Of a stretch of DNA of 64,000 bases, positions 1-13,400 are shown in pieces. Source of the stretch: Mantamonas sphyraenae (taxonomy: Eukaryota > CRuMs > Mantamonadidae); contig JAPMXV010000003.1 of assembly GCA_026936335.1 (NCBI GenBank), positions 310,001 through 374,000 of the forward strand, read 5' to 3'. The number at the start of each line of letters is the position of its first letter. Position 1 is the stretch's first letter. The notes below the pieces were generated by a model. The model had not been told where the DNA came from. It did not search any database and was given only the letters and a program-made list of their open reading frames with translations. The position numbers were made by a program, and so were the translations under genes.

Positions 1-95
1 CACTCTGCGTGTCCACCAGGCACTGTGCCCACCCACACACACGCATCCACACCCACCCATGGTTGGGTGGCTGTGTGGGCTGCTTGTACACCCAC

Positions 96-495
96 CTTGG
101 TCGTCGTCGTAGCTGGAGAAGACGTGCAAGTCCTTGCTGTGGTCCACATCCTGGTCCAACTGTGTGTCGTGCACAAGAAACTCGTGCTTGCCTCCTGCCG
201 TCTGTGGTTGTTGCCCATCGTCCCCCGACGATGGTGGACTTCCTGATTGCGAGCGTCCCAACGTCTGCACCGTGTCCGACAGAAAGGCATCGACCCCGTC
301 CGACGCACGGCGCACCCCTTGCTCTTCATTGAACTGCGCTAGGTTCGCTCGCGTGGTTGCCGTCGTGTTGCTGGTCGTCGTGTTGGTCCCCTGCTGCTGC
401 TCCTCCAGTGGCACAGGGAATGTGTTCTGCACCCAGTTTGGCGATGTGCCCAGTTTCAATGACTTGTGCAGTGACTCTTCCCTCTCTTCACTCAT
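96..495 (-). CDS. Hypothetical protein, 5' part only
   Basis: Minus-strand reading frame starting at ATG 495-493 and open to the window edge; the rest lies outside. The first about 133 residues are hydrophilic, rich in Thr, Gln, Asp and Ser, with no hydrophobic segment or motif I recognise; it begins MSEEREESLHKSLKLG. A good donor (AAG|GTGGGT) ends the exon at 96, though the frame also stays open through it to position 1, so the 3' boundary is uncertain. It is divergent from the SAM/PB1 gene, with 50 bp between start codons, so the two probably share a promoter. Composition matches neighbouring genes. Function unknown. Confidence 0.5.
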
Positions 496-545
496 CGGCT
501 TGAGCGGCCCGGCGCTGCGCCGCTCGATCCAGCTCGCACCCACAC

Positions 546-1814
546 ATGGCTGCATCCATCCCTGACCACTGTGCCATCTCCCGTCACTTCTGGTCCAGTG
601 TCCCTCGCGACCATCCCGTGTTTTCCCAATGGCGCATCCATGCCACCTTGGCCGCCCTGGACGACTTGGCCCAGCACGATGACGGTGATGACAACCAGCA
701 GGACGCCCAGGGCCACTCCGACCCACACACACCCGCTGTGCTTGCATGCATGCGCCACCCCTCTGCACGCCTCTTCTGGAAGGAACACTTTGGATCGTCT
801 GTTCTGCGTGTACGCAGCTACGCCCTCCTGGCCGCCGTGGAAAGCGAATACGGCGCTCAGCCTCGCGAACAACTCGATCTCCTGCGTTGTATCCTCACCC
901 TGGATGCATGTGACACGGTGGATGACACGCAAGAGTCACAGCGGGAGGATGAGGACGATGTACAGGGGGCTGCATGGGTCCATGCCGTCGATTTTGCCGC
1001 ATGGACACACACCCTCGGGGTTCTCGGCGCCCTCACACGTCTCCACAGAGAGTTGGACCCGGAACTGCGCGCCATCGACGATGCGCGTGTTCAGTCGTCT
1101 TCCAATGGAGATGACAGCGCAGACGAGTCATCAGCCAACGAGTCGCTGGCTGCAAAGATCTTGCGCGGCGACATCTCCGACCAGGAGCTGGATGCGATGA
1201 CCAGCCGAATGGCAGGCGCTTCCGAACACGACACGGCCTCCTCCTCCTCACCTGAGCAAGAGGAGGATGCGGTGGACACCATGGTGCAAGTCGTCCAGCT
1301 GCTGGGTTCGCTGTCGATGCACACCCACATGGCATCCATCCTCGACGCCGGTCTGGATTCCCTCGCTGCCCTATCCGCTTCCACAGACCAAGAACTTCTC
1401 AAGCTGGGCCTCTCCTACGACGAGCTCCGTGCCCTACGCCATGCGCTGAGCGATGACCAAACGGAACCGTCCCACGCAGACTCCCGCTCGGAGGAGAAGG
1501 GAAAGGACACCGAGTCCGCATCTGTGTCGACAGCATCCAATGTGGTCAAGTGTGTGTTGGACGACGCCACACTGATCAAATGCGACGTTGCCGCACACAC
1601 GTCGCTCCAACACCTCCAAGCGCACTTGATGAAGCAATGGCAGCTGCTGCTGGGAGAGGCGAACGAGCTGCACCAGGATCCGCTGGCATACACGTGGTCC
1701 TATCTGGACGAAGACCAAGACCGGGTGTTTCTGACCCCAGACACGCCGTGGGCAGACTTTGTAGCCAGTGCGCGCAGGGTGCTGGTTCACACAAAGCAAG
1801 GAGGAGGAGGATGA
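546..1814 (+). CDS. SAM and PB1 domain protein
   Basis: Intronless, 422 residues. The N-terminal about 200 residues are helical and acidic. Residues about 240-300 look like a SAM domain (VVQLLGSL, then MASILDAGLDSLAAL and ELLKLGLSYDELRAL, the usual SAM helix spacing). The C-terminal about 330-415 reads like a PB1 domain: VVKCVLDD at the first strand, a helix, then AYTWSYLDEDQDRVFL and the edge-strand acidic motif. PB1 domains pair with other PB1 domains in signalling or autophagy scaffolds, and SAM domains polymerise, so an adaptor role is inferred. It converges on the SPAG17 gene, with stop codons 28 bp apart. Both domain calls come from pattern only; the fold should be checked by profile search. 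Confidence 0.7.
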   Translation: MAASIPDHCAISRHFWSSVPRDHPVFSQWRIHATLAALDDLAQHDDGDDNQQDAQGHSDPHTPAVLACMRHPSARLFWKEHFGSSVLRVRSYALLAAVESEYGAQPREQLDLLRCILTLDACDTVDDTQESQREDEDDVQGAAWVHAVDFAAWTHTLGVLGALTRLHRELDPELRAIDDARVQSSSNGDDSADESSANESLAAKILRGDISDQELDAMTSRMAGASEHDTASSSSPEQEEDAVDTMVQVVQLLGSLSMHTHMASILDAGLDSLAALSASTDQELLKLGLSYDELRALRHALSDDQTEPSHADSRSEEKGKDTESASVSTASNVVKCVLDDATLIKCDVAAHTSLQHLQAHLMKQWQLLLGEANELHQDPLAYTWSYLDEDQDRVFLTPDTPWADFVASARRVLVHTKQGGGG

Positions 1815-1842
1815 TGGGCTGCATCTTCACAGGCACTTCACT

Positions 1843-4800
1843 TCATTCGACAATGACGGCGAGGACGGGCACTTCAAACACCTCGCCCTCGGTGGTAATC
1901 TGGACCACCTCATCCACCTCTTGGCCGACCATGGCCTTGTCGGTGCAGCGCACACTGACACGCACCTGCAACGCCACGCCCGGGAAAGCAGGCTGTGGTT
2001 TGTATGCCACCTGCACATGGTCGCCCAGCGACTTGACGACAAAGCGCATCTGGCGCAGACCCACGTTCTTCAGCTGTAGTGTGCGGCTCACCTTTTGCCC
2101 CACTGCCACCTCGCCCATGTCCAACGCCTCGGGGAACACACGCATCTTGTCCACACTCTGTTGGACCTCCGGACGCCCTGCAAACGAGGAAATCTTCATC
2201 GTGCGCCGTGCCTCAGCCTCCGTGGACAGGTACTTGCTGTTGGGTCGCGACGGCGCTCCGGGCGCATATGCCTTTTTGGACAGCGTCACCGCCTGTCGCT
2301 TGCCATGTCGCTGTGTGCCATACACGTTGACGTGAGCAGCACGCACCCTGTTGCTGCGCTGGCCATGCGAATGCAAACGATCTGTCGTAGCAAACCCTTG
2401 CCACGCATCCTCCTCATCTTCTTCCCCTTGCTCCCCTGCTCCATCGTACGCCATTCCATCCCAGTCTGCCTCCTCGTCGTCGTACTCCTCCTCGTGCTGC
2501 TGTGACGGCGCTTCACGCTCGCCGGTGTCCACCGAGGTGCGTCGTTTCCATCGCCGCTGCACTTGCTCGGGCACCTCTGCCCTACCCTCCTTCAGACGGG
2601 TGATGTTCAGTTCTTGCGACGCCCCCAGGGCCAGGCCGCTGTTGTTGGGTGCGTAGTAGCGGTAGCGAAGCGCCAGACGCTTGTCGTCGTCGTCCACGTC
2701 GCCGTCGCCATCCAGGTCACCCACCCCGTTGCGTGCCACCTCTTCACCCAGCTCCTGTGCCAGCAGAAAGTCCAGGCCGGGTGCTGTGTCAAAGTAGTTG
2801 GCATGTGCCGCTGGTGCAAGGTGTCGCTCCCTGGATTTCGGTCGCGTGTGTGCTGCAATGCCCTCGTACCCTCCCTCGTTGGCCATCATGCCGTACACTC
2901 CTGCCTCGTCCTCGTCCTCCTCGTCGCTAAACGTCTGTCCAAGCTTAATTTTCGGTGTCGGCGGACGCACAAACGACGACGACGACCCGCGCCGTTCGCT
3001 GCCTCCCACGCTAAATTGCACACTGTGTTGTGACTCGCTCGACGCCACACGTTTCATCCGCCTGCGTCGTGCACCTGTGTTGGCATAAAACACGTCCAGC
3101 AGATCTTGGTCGCTCCCTGTGCGTGTACAAAAGTGGACAAAAAGAACAGCGTTGGGAGTCAGTATGCATGTTTCACTCCCGGTGTGTGTGTGTGTGTGTG
3201 TGTGTGCCATCACACACACGCGCCACCAACCCGTCACCATCATCACCACACTCGCTGCATACTTTGAATCATGGCCTGCACCTGTCGCTCGGCCTCTTTC
3301 TCCTCTTCGCTGCGCGTGTCCTCCACCTCCAGGTCGTCGGCATACTCCTCCCGCTCCGCCTTCCACTCCTCGTACTTGCCCAATGCCGTCAACAGGGCGT
3401 TGCGCTGAGCCTCGCTCAGTCGCTGCGACTTGATCAACTGCCTGCAGATCAGCGTGCGCGTGTTGAGACGCAACGCTGCGTCGCTGTCTCCACTCATGGC
3501 CGACGATGACGCAAACGACGAACGACGGCGACGCACCAGCGACGACGACGACGACGACGACAGTGCCAGTTGGCCACGAGCGGACGTCGTCGACTCGATT
3601 ACGGATCCAGCTCCACCGTCAGCTCCACCACGGCGTCGTTTGGCCTCGTAGCCAGGCACACTGGTCATGTATGTGACCACAGTGGGCACACGCACGCTGC
3701 CACCTTGTTGCTGCTGCTGCTGCTGATCACCGCCATCGCCGCCACCGTGCATGTCCCCGCCATCCACAGCACCCGCGGCAAAGCTGACCCCGTGCGATCC
3801 GTCTCCCTGCAGCAGCTCTGTGGCCACCACAGTGTTGGCATCCGCCTGCATCATGCTCTCGTACAACTCGATGTCTTCGGGACGATGCAGGGCACGGCCG
3901 TGCACGCCTCCGCCGCCTCCACGCACTTCTCCGGTGGGCAACACAAACAGCAGAGCCCCATGCGACGTCTGCACACTTGTCTCGCGCAGCGGTTCCAGGT
4001 TGAGGTCGTCCTCGTCCAGAAACGAGGCCGACTCGGGATCCTCATCGTCCGAGGCAAGCGCCTGTTCAAGAGCAAGCTCCTCTGCCAGTCCTGTGCGCAG
4101 GGCACCGTCCCGGTCGACAGCAAACAACATGCCATCGGGATCAACCGTGCTGACGCCGCCCGTGCGCACGTCGAGTTCGTAGGAGCCAAAGGCGTCTGCG
4201 GGAATGCGAGAACGACGGCCGACCTGCGCACGCACTTCTGCCTGCACCTCCAGCGATGCCAGGTCATCGAAGCGCACGCGTCCTTCGGCGTCCACCCGCA
4301 TCTGGGCCCCCGAGTGTTGGCGCACAACAATGCCCTCGGTGACATTGACGTCGACCTGGGTGCCTTTGTCCACCTGGGTGGAGCTCACACGGTTGCCCTG
4401 CGCATCCACGTCGATTTCCACCTTGCAGAAGCCTGCACACTCGACCACCACCGATCCGTCGTCGCTGCTGACCATGCTTGTACCGTCGGCGTGGTGTACG
4501 GTCACCAACCCCGTTGTGGGATTGCGCACCACGGCCACCATGTCCTCGCGCGTGCACACCTCAATTTCCGTCTGCGGATCCACGGTCGTCACGCTCCCAA
4601 TTGCTTCCATGTCCACGCGTTCGCCGTCCGCCTCCACGCCGTACCGTTCGCCCTCTGCGTTCGTGCACACCCATCGTCCGCGTGCGTCCTCCATCACCGT
4701 GTTGCCGTTGGCAAACAGCATCTGTCGCGAGCCGTCGCGCAGACGGCGTACCACCGTGCCGCCGCCAACCACCATGCGCCATTCCTCCTCCTGGGCTGCA

Positions 4801-7800
4801 CCCGCGGGCACCCTGCGCCGTTGCTTCAGCGAACGGAACGTGCTTGCTCCGTGGCCACCCTTTACCTGGTTGTGCTCCGCATACAACATCTGCACACTGC
4901 CGTCCACACGGTGCACGCACGCCAACCCGTTGCGTCCAGACGTCACCACCACGGGCGTCTTTGTTTCCCGCTCCCACTCTACCGAACTCACCACACCGTC
5001 GCCAAAGCTAACAGTGCTTGTGCATCGCGACACCACCGAGCGTGCCACCGTCACTGTGCGCCCCTGTGCTGTGGACGATGCGGCGGCGGCGTCGCTGTTG
5101 GAAGCAGAAGCTGCTGCTCCTCCTCCTGCCCCATCCTCTGCCTCGGACGCTGCGTCGTCGTCGCCTGCCTGGTCGCCGCCTTCTTCATCCTCTTCGTCCT
5201 CCTGCTCGTCCTCATCGCCTTCTTCGTCACGCTGCAATGGCTTCTGGTTGCCACCCACAGTTTCCTCCACTTCGACGGTGCGCTGCAGCGTGTTGACGGT
5301 AAACACAGAGTCGCCGCGCAGCACACGCACATGGGTCGCCTTTTCGCCGGCCTCCTTGCCCTGCCGCACACGCACACGCACCACCGCCCCGTCAGAAGGG
5401 TAGATGTTCTGCTCCTCGTATGCCATGGACGCCGAGAGCCGGTCCACGTCGTAGATGGTGCTCTGCTCGGGAAACGGCGTCATCAGAGTGCTTCGTGCAA
5501 GCGCCGCCGCCGCCTCGTCGTCAATTTCTGCGCCCGTGGTTGTACCCACTGCATCACGCACTGTCGACGCTCCTTCTGTGCTCCCTGCCGCACGCGACAC
5601 TGTAGACGTGCTCGACAGCGCGCTCTTGCGCCCATCCGTAGCTGTGTCGTCGTCCAGCGAGTTGCCATGGCCACGGTCGCTCTTGCGTCCGCTGCGTCCG
5701 CGTGCGCCGCCGCGTCGGTGCTTGCTGCTGCTCTCTCGCTCTGCCTCGGCCTTGGCTGCGGCCTCGCGTGCCTCGGCCTCCTGCCGCTGCAGTTGGATGT
5801 AGTGGCGGAAGGACACGCGTGCAGGCACCTGCAATGCGTGGCGTTCTCGCTGGCTGTGCCTCTCCTGCGGCACAGGGTTGCACAACGCCAGCAGCGTCAA
5901 TCCCTCCTCGGCGTACTCGTAGGCCACCGGCAGGGCGTGGCTGTACATGCCCTGGCTCAGGGTCTGTGCCAACACACGCTCGTTCATGCTCTCTTGCACC
6001 GTGTATCCGCTGCAATCCCACTCCTGCGCTCCTGTGTCCGGCGCATGCAGCTCCAGCTGTTCCTCAAACTGAAAGTGCAGCAGCGCCTGCTCCACATCTG
6101 CTTCGCTCAGTCCCGCGGGGCAAAAGTGACGCAGTTCCGTGCGGTTGACACCGTGGGTGACTGCAAACGCATCGCTGCCATTGCCGCCTCCTCGTCGCCC
6201 GCCCGCACGTCGGCCTTCCTCCTCTTCCCCCTCCTCCTCATCATCCTCTTCACCCGCGGACGACGATGACGATCGTTCGCTGCGCCCGCTGCTCTCTGTG
6301 CTCTGCATGCTGCGCAACACGCTGCCGCTGCTGCGTTTGCTCCTGCTCACGCTGCTGCTGTGAGCGATGCCCTTCTTCCCCTCCTCTGCCGCCGCCGCTG
6401 CTGCTTCTGCCTCTGCCGCCGCTGCTGCTTTTGCTGCCGCCGCCTCTGTTGCCGCCGCTGCGTTGCGTACGGTGTCCAGACCTGCCTCCACCAGCCTGGG
6501 CACCACCCCACACACCTCCAGCATGTGCGCTTCGATGTCCTGGATTTCCGCCTCCAGTGCAGCGTTGCCCAGCGGCGTGTCCACCGCTGCCGTGGCAATA
6601 TGGTCGCCGTAGTGCACAATTGTGGGCCCAGCCGCCGCTGCTGCTGCTGCCGCCGCCGCTGCGTCGTCAAACACGCCACCCGCCGCCTCTTGCATTGCCT
6701 TTTGATTGGCACGCGGCGACAGACCCGCGCTGCTCAGCGACGTCATGAACGGGTTGCTCTGCTTGGAAAACGACATGCTCTTGCTGCGCGGTCGTTCCTG
6801 CGACTTGAGACGCACCACATCTGTGCCTTCTGCCACCTTGCTTTCTTTGACCTGCTGGCGCCGCTTGGCCGTGCTCATCAGTCCATCAAAAGCACTGTCG
6901 ATAAAGTCAACCACGCCGTTGGCCTGCTCCTCTTCGTGGGCGTCCACCGCGCCCTGCAGCCCCTCGGCATCAAGCTGTTCCACCTGCTCCAGCATGGCGT
7001 TCATCATCAGTCCGATGCTCACCCGCTCCTCGGGATACCTGTCCAGGGCCTTTTCGTAGTGGCGCGTGTATGCACGGCCGCCGCCCACCTGATACACGTG
7101 CTCCAGCGCACCGGGGAGCATGACCGTGTTTACGCCACGCAGCCACTGCTCATACTCCTGCTTCTTGTTCACGTACGCATACACCTGCTGCACCACGGCT
7201 TCTGCCACCTCTGCCATGTCTCGGAAGCTCTTGCCATACTCGTCGGGGCTGCTGTCGTCCTCGTCTTTCTTTCCCTTCTTGCTGCTGGCACCACTGCTGC
7301 TGCTGCTGCTGCTGCCTTCACCTGAAGACCCACTACGCACTTCGTAGTCCACATCGACAAGGAGGACGTCGTCCAACCAGCTGTACTGGCGAGCCTGCAC
7401 GTTTTCGATAGCCACGGCGAGCGCGCTGCTGTATGTGGCTCGCACCTTGTCCGCAAGCTCTTTGGACACGTGCATCTCTGCCACCTTGGCACTGCTCACC
7501 TCCACATCTTCCCCTCGCTTGCTCTTGCTCTTGCTCTTGCTCTTGCGCGACGTTTTGTTGCCCGAGTGGCTGCTGTCGTGGTTGTCACCTGTGCCAGCAC
7601 TGCTGCTGCCCCCACTGGCCCCACTGCTGCTGCTGTTGCCAGCTGCGACTGCGTCGGCCTCTTCCTTCTTTGCCAGCAATGTTTGGATGTCCTCCACGCT
7701 GGGCACGGCACAAGTCAGGTTGACCACCAAGCCCACTTGCACTCCGTGCGCGTGCAGCTCCTGCAGCTCCTCCAAGTTTGATGGGAAGCCCGTGAGTGCA

Positions 7801-8811
7801 AAGTACATGTCTGGTGCATCCTCCCCCTGGGGTCCATCGTCTGTGTGGTGTGTGCAGGGCGACAGGTTCGGTGTCAGGATCTTTGCGCGCACAAGTGACC
7901 GTTGCCCACGGCTCGTTTGTCACCCGCAGCTCGCTGCATGGCAAAGACGGGATGCGAGACGCATTGGTGTCGTTGCTTGGGGTCGTACTCCGTCCAATGA
8001 CACACTGTATGGTGTGGATGCATGTCCATGGCACGCGCTACGACGGCACGAAACGCCGTTTGCTCGAAATCCCCCTCGCTCTCGTTTCTCGGCACTCACC
8101 TAGCCGCAGCGTCGAGACGACTTCGGTCTTGTCCTTCTTGTCTCGCTTCTTCTTCTTCTTTTCCTTGGGTGTGGAGGCGCCAGAGGCGGTGGATGTGGAT
8201 GTGTTGAGCAGGGTGTTGGATTTGCCCTTGCGGACGATGCTGCCGGCCGTTGCCAGCAGGTTCCCTTCGTTGTCCTCCGCCCCATCCTCGCCTCCCTCGT
8301 CACCGTTCGACCGTGCGCTCTCGGGCGCATACTTGTAAGCCATGCATTCCTGGCGGGCCTGCTCCACCGCCTGCTGGAACAGCTGCGCCATCAGCGGCGC
8401 CGAAACGTGTGCCAGCGCCTTGTCCACCACGCTGGACAGCAATTTGCTCTCGCGCTCCGCCTTGCTTCCGCTGCCTGTGGCGCCACTGCCGCTGCTCTTG
8501 CCTCCGCGTGGCGAACGTTTGCTGCCCGAGCTGCCGCTGCCGTGTGTGTCGTCGAGCAGCGGTGCCAGGATGGCGTTGGGGACGGCGGACACCACCGCCG
8601 CCTCCACCGTCTCGTGAAACTCGGGCTTGGCGCCGTTCAGCAGAGCCTGGCCAAGCAGCTTCTTGTGGTCCAGCACATGGAACTTGTGTCTGCCTGACCC
8701 TTCGATGGCCTCCTGTAGAGCATGCTGGTCCACCACCTCGCCACCCTCCACCAGGTAGAACACGGGATTGAAGCGCTGTTCGTCCAGCGGCGTCGTCGCT
8801 GCCTCCTCCAT
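1843..8811 (-). CDS. SPAG17: SPAG17/PF6 central-pair protein
   Basis: Three exons, complement(join(1843..3116,3263..7841,8100..8811)), giving about 2187 residues; human SPAG17 is about 2220 and Chlamydomonas PF6 about 2300. PF6/SPAG17 builds the C1a projection of the axonemal central pair and is needed for flagellar beating. Supporting features: the N-terminal YFALTGFPSNLEELQEL segment, a region ending GLMMNAMLEQVEQL that resembles the family's VPLILHCMLEQV block, long low-complexity Ala/Glu/Ser stretches, then many short beta-rich units of the type DGSRQMLFANG and HADGTSMV that are typical of SPAG17, and a C-terminal ASH/hydin-like immunoglobulin domain in the last about 110 residues. Donor and acceptor phases match at both introns (258 and 146 bp). 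Start chosen at the first Met (MEEAATTPLDEQRF). It is divergent from the dehydratase gene 67 bp away. Confidence 0.87.
3182..3206. repeat. (TG)n microsatellite in SPAG17 intron 2
   Basis: Uninterrupted TG dinucleotides inside the 146-bp intron, followed by a short CACACA tract, so the intron could fold on itself. It lies between splice sites and does not touch coding sequence. Confidence 0.9.
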
Positions 8812-8878
8812 ACGTGGTTTCGATTGCTCAGCGTGCGCTCGTGCAGCCAACCAACACACAACCCATTCGTCGATCCTC

Positions 8879-10401
8879 ATGGCTGCTGCGGACAAGTCCT
8901 CTTCCCAGCCTGGCATCACGCTCACCTCGCTGTACCTCTTTGTGTACAACATGGCGCAGGCCGCAGGCTGGTTCTACGCCGCCTACCTTGCCGCCCTTCA
9001 TTTCCAAGCCCAGGGCGTCACCCTCGACACATTTGCCTCTGCTGCACCTGTGGTGGCCCCTCTTGTCCACAACCTGTGCCTGTTTAGCCTGGTTGAGATC
9101 CTCCACAACCTGCTTGGCCTCGTGCGTAGCGGCCTTGGCCCTCTTGTCGGCCAGACCCTCGCCCGCTGCTTCATGAGCCTCATTGCTCTGCAGTACGCCG
9201 ACGCTGTACGTGTTGCCATCCCGTGCCCCACCGATCCACTGATGTGCGATGAGACGTTGCTTCCCTTGTCTGCACATGTATGCATGCATGCACGGGTGTG
9301 GTGAACGTGTGCGTCCGCCAAAAGGCCACAGCATGCGCTCCCACACCACACACACAGTTCTTAAGGCCCCCTTTTGCGGACGACACAGTGTCCCTTGCAG
9401 GCGAGGACTGCGTCGACGCCCACACACATACACTGGCACCCATGCGCGCACTTTTGTGTGTGTGTGTGTGTGCCTGTGTACGTGTCGTGTGTTTGTCCAG
9501 TCGTTCGCCTGCTCGCTTTCGGCCTGTACGGTCCAGCATTGCCCCACAAAAGGCGTCGAGTCATTGCTGTGTAAGAGAACCCCTATGCTGTCCTTTTTGG
9601 CCAGTGGGTGGACCCCTATGGTGCTGTACATCGCCCTCGACTCTTAATTGTCCCGTGTCGGGTGTGCGATTGCCTGTCTGCCCAGTACGCCCCAATTGCC
9701 TTTGCACTGCGCGTGGAGTTGGTAACCCGGCCTCTGTGTCCTCTGTGACGCATCTGTGCTGTCGTCCATCGCCCCGTGGTGGCCTGTCCTGGCTGTGTCG
9801 ACGTATTCTGCCGCCTCCTCCGTCCTGGAGCTGTGTGTGCAGAGGGCGCCGTTTTGGTGCCTTGTCGGCCAGCCGGTGTCTAGGTTTGGCGGTCCAACAT
9901 TTATCTCCAGCCCACCCTTCGCCCCCACCCCCGCCACCACCCCCTCCCATTCTTGCTGACAGCTGACTCTTCTTGTGTCACCAAAAGACATACACGCTGA
10001 CGACGGTGCCGACGGTGAGCATCTTCCTCTCCGCCTGGATCCTCAGCGAACTCAACCGCTTCCCGACATATGCGCTCAAGAGCATCAACGCATGCCCTTG
10101 GATCCTGACCTACCTTCGTTATACCTTGTTTATTGTCCTCTACCCGCTGGGAGCTGCCGCAGAGGTGGCCTCCATTTTCATCAGCCTGCCCGTCCAGCTG
10201 CAGAAGCCGTTCCTGCCAGAGTACCAATTTTACGTGGTCAGCCACGTCATGATTGCACTCATCATCCCAGGCTTTTTCTACAACTACCTGTTCATGTGGA
10301 GGCAGCGCAACAAGTTCTTGAACCCCAAGGACGACGCCGCCACGCCCAAGCGCACGCGACCGGGCAAGAAGGAGGACAAAGAGACAAAGAAGGGAAAATA
10401 G
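8879..10401 (+). CDS. HACD: Very-long-chain 3-hydroxyacyl-CoA dehydratase
   Basis: join(8879..9205,9988..10401), 246 residues, the usual size for the PHS1/PTPLA/HACD family. The enzyme carries out the dehydration step of the fatty-acid elongation cycle in the ER membrane. The sequence shows the family start YLFVYNMAQAAGWFYAAYL, several hydrophobic helices, the segment LHNLLGLVRSGLGPLVGQ, and the signature YLRYTLFIVLYPLGAAAE. Tyr161 and Glu168, seven residues apart in that block, correspond to the known catalytic Tyr and Glu. The C-terminus ends KKGK, a KKxx ER-retrieval signal. The 782-bp intron is long for this window, so a small alternative exon cannot be excluded. It converges on the Armadillo gene, 18 bp between stops. 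Confidence 0.9.
9206..9987 (+). other. Long intron of the dehydratase gene
   Basis: 782 bp starting GTACGT and ending CCAAAAG. It holds a TG-rich tract near 9459-9478 and a C-rich tract near 9905-9950. I see no conserved reading frame, tRNA-like fold or snoRNA box in it. Confidence 0.75.
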
Positions 10402-10419
10402 AAACCGGGTGGGCTTGCA

Positions 10420-13400
10420 TTAACCGCTGGTCACTTCATCCATGACTTGCACGGCTTTTTCCAAGGCAATCTGAACTTTGATGTCTTTTCGGAACGTGGT
10501 CTTTGTGTCGGCGAGGAGGGTGCGACAGCGTTGGTCCAGGAGGGCGGCGCTGCGTTCGTTTTGGGCCAGTTGGACAATGATGTCTGCGATGGACAGCACC
10601 ATGGAGGTCTGTTCCTGAGTGGCGGTGTGCAACAGGACGAGGATCTGACGCAAGGTCTTTTTCGCAATACCCTCGCGTGCGCTGTTGATGTGTGCCAGGT
10701 TGGCCACCAGAGAGCAGGTGTGTTCCAACACTGTGCGTTCCTGGTGGAAGCCGCCGAGGATGCGTTTGCACATGGTGACGGCGTCGTTGTTGAGGATGTC
10801 AAACAGGCATCCTCGCTTGTCACTCATGAGACGCAACAGCAACAGGGCGTCGCCCATCATGCGCCATCGCTTGTGTTCCACCAGCATGTTGATGACACTC
10901 ATCATGGCCTTGACGCCGTTTGCTGCCACCATTTGGCTCACCGCACTGCTCGAGCTCTTGCACTGCAGCAGCATGCGTATGCCATTGTCCACCAGCTTGA
11001 GGTCCGCTTGCATATCTTCGTCTGCCATCACCTCCATGACAATGGCCACCGATCCCATGGAAATCGTGAGTCCCTCCTCCATCGTTGAGTTACGCACAAT
11101 ATCCACCAGCTCCTGCATCCACTCGCCCATTTGTGTCACATCGCCACCACGTCGGATGCTGCGCAACACCGGCGCCGCACGTGTTTTGGCCACCGCACCT
11201 TCCAGCGGCTCTTCGTCGCTGTCGTTCTCCTCGTTCTCGTCGTCTCCATCTTCACCTCCACGCTTCCTTGGATCTGCCGACGAGTAGCGTCGATCGCCCT
11301 GCTGGTCATCACTGTCCTCATCCTCACTTCCCTTTCCTCGTGGCGACAGGGCAATGGTGGTGATGCGTCGGCGCTGCGAGCGGCCTTTGATTTTCTGCGC
11401 TCTGCGCATTGTCTTTACAATGGGTGCGGCCCCGGTGGCCCAATTGCCTGCCGGACCCGATGACTTGCGACGTCTGCCACGCATGGGTTGACCCGATGAG
11501 TCCAAAAAGGCCCCATCCGAGGAGGATTGGTCGCCGCCCGCAAGGTTTTTCTTGCTGTTGCTGTTCCTCAACTGCTTCTTCTTGCTCTTCCGCCGCTTCT
11601 TTTGCAATCCTTCGCCGGTGGATGATGATGACGACGAGGACGACGATGACGTCGATGTCGTGGACGTGGACTTGACCATGCCCCCCTTGGCCTGTTTCTG
11701 TTCCCACCATCGTTCCAAAGCGTTCCCCCCGCTGCTACTGCTGCTGGAGGTTCCATGGGCTCCTGTTGAGGAAGCGAGCGCGGTTGTATCTTGCATCACG
11801 TTGATGACACTGAGGCTGCCTGCCTCGCCGGCTTCCTCCAACTCCTGCATCCTCTTTTTCTCCTCGGCGCCTTCCACCGCCACCTGAGCGGCCATCAGCA
11901 AGTCCTCGCGCGTGTCTGTCTCTGCGTCCACCGGCTTTGGGGTGGTGCTGGTACTTTGATTCTGTGGAGACTTGGTTGTTGCTGCGGCGGTGCCTGCAGT
12001 GAGGGCGGAGCCCACGCTGGCCCTGCGTGACGAAGAGATGGAGGGAGAACGCAGTGGAGAGCGGTGGGGCGACAACGGTGTGGTCAGCGATGAGAGACGA
12101 TTGGCAGTGAGGGGATTGCGCGTGTTGCTGCTTCGCCGCAGCATGTTGAGGGATTGCTGCTCCTGCATCTTTTCCGTCTCCTTCAACTCGACGCCAGCCA
12201 GAGTCTGCTGCAGATACTCGGACATGCGTGCCAGTTGACTGTCAGAGGAGGTGACGACAACGAGGTCGGGGATGGCCATGGCGCCTGTTTTGCGCAACTC
12301 CAAGATCACGGCGTTGCGCAGGGAGTCGTCATCGACGGCCAGAAGCATGGTGAGGGTGGCCAACACAACCTCGTGCAGCTCTTCCGTTTTGGAGATGCGC
12401 AGGAGTCGCAGGAGGGCACCCAGGGCGCCAATGTCCATCAACGGGGCAATGGCGCCTTCGTTGCCCTTGACTGCAGCCCACAGGAGCAGCACCACGGCGT
12501 AGGAAGTGTCGTCGGAACGGCCCAGCAGTTGCAAAAGGCGCTTGCCGTGCAGTTTGACCAGCAAGTTCTTCTGTGGGTTGGTCTCCATGACGTTGTACAC
12601 GGTGGACAGCGTGCGGTTGAGCAGTGCCTCGTTGCTGCTGTACGCCTCGCGCTCCAACAGACGCACAAGAGGCGTCCAGACGCCTCGGTCGCGCATGTCC
12701 TTGCGGTTTTCCTGTACAGAGGCCATGTTGCGGAGGGCCGAGAGGACGCGTACCATGAGCACCTCGTTCTCCACGGCCTGGGGCGACTCGAGGACGCGCA
12801 TGACAAAGTCGAGCGCCCCTGCGTGGACCACCAGGCGACGGTGTGCGCTTTTGCTCGCACGGCTCACATTCATGTACAGAGTGGCCATGTTGACGTCTGT
12901 GACGGAGCCAGCGCCCATGGGTCCGTCGGCGTCGTCTTGGGCCTCCAGAGCATCGAGAAAGAGGAGGCCGACATCGATGAAGCTGCGTGCCTCTTCCAAC
13001 AGCCGTTCACGACCATACTCACTGGCAGAAAACTCGGCCAGGAGACACAGGGTGCGATCGCGGATCACAGGGGATCGTTTGTGGAGCTTGAGGGTGCCCA
13101 CAAGCATGTCGAGGCCAAAGACCTCCAGCAAGCGTGGGTGGCAGCTTTCCTTCTCGGCCAGACGTGCCAGGATGCCCATGGCCGGAGCTTGCATGGCCTG
13201 GTCGGGCAGAAAGGCGGCCATGGCCTGGATGATGGGATCCAACACCGAGGCGACAATCTGGGTGGCGGCGTCGGGACGGGAGCTCATGTGGAAGAGAAAG
13301 AGGAGCATGCGACGCACGAGGCGTTCCTCACCGGCATACTCGTGCATGCAGGCAGAGATGATTTTGACGGCGTGGTGGCGCATCATCTGTTTGGCGCCTC

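Noticed and set aside
3570-6269. 899-residue plus-strand frame across SPAG17
   Set aside because: It is His/Ala/Leu/Cys-rich without motifs, opposite a gene with strong family match. High GC at third positions removes stops on the other strand.
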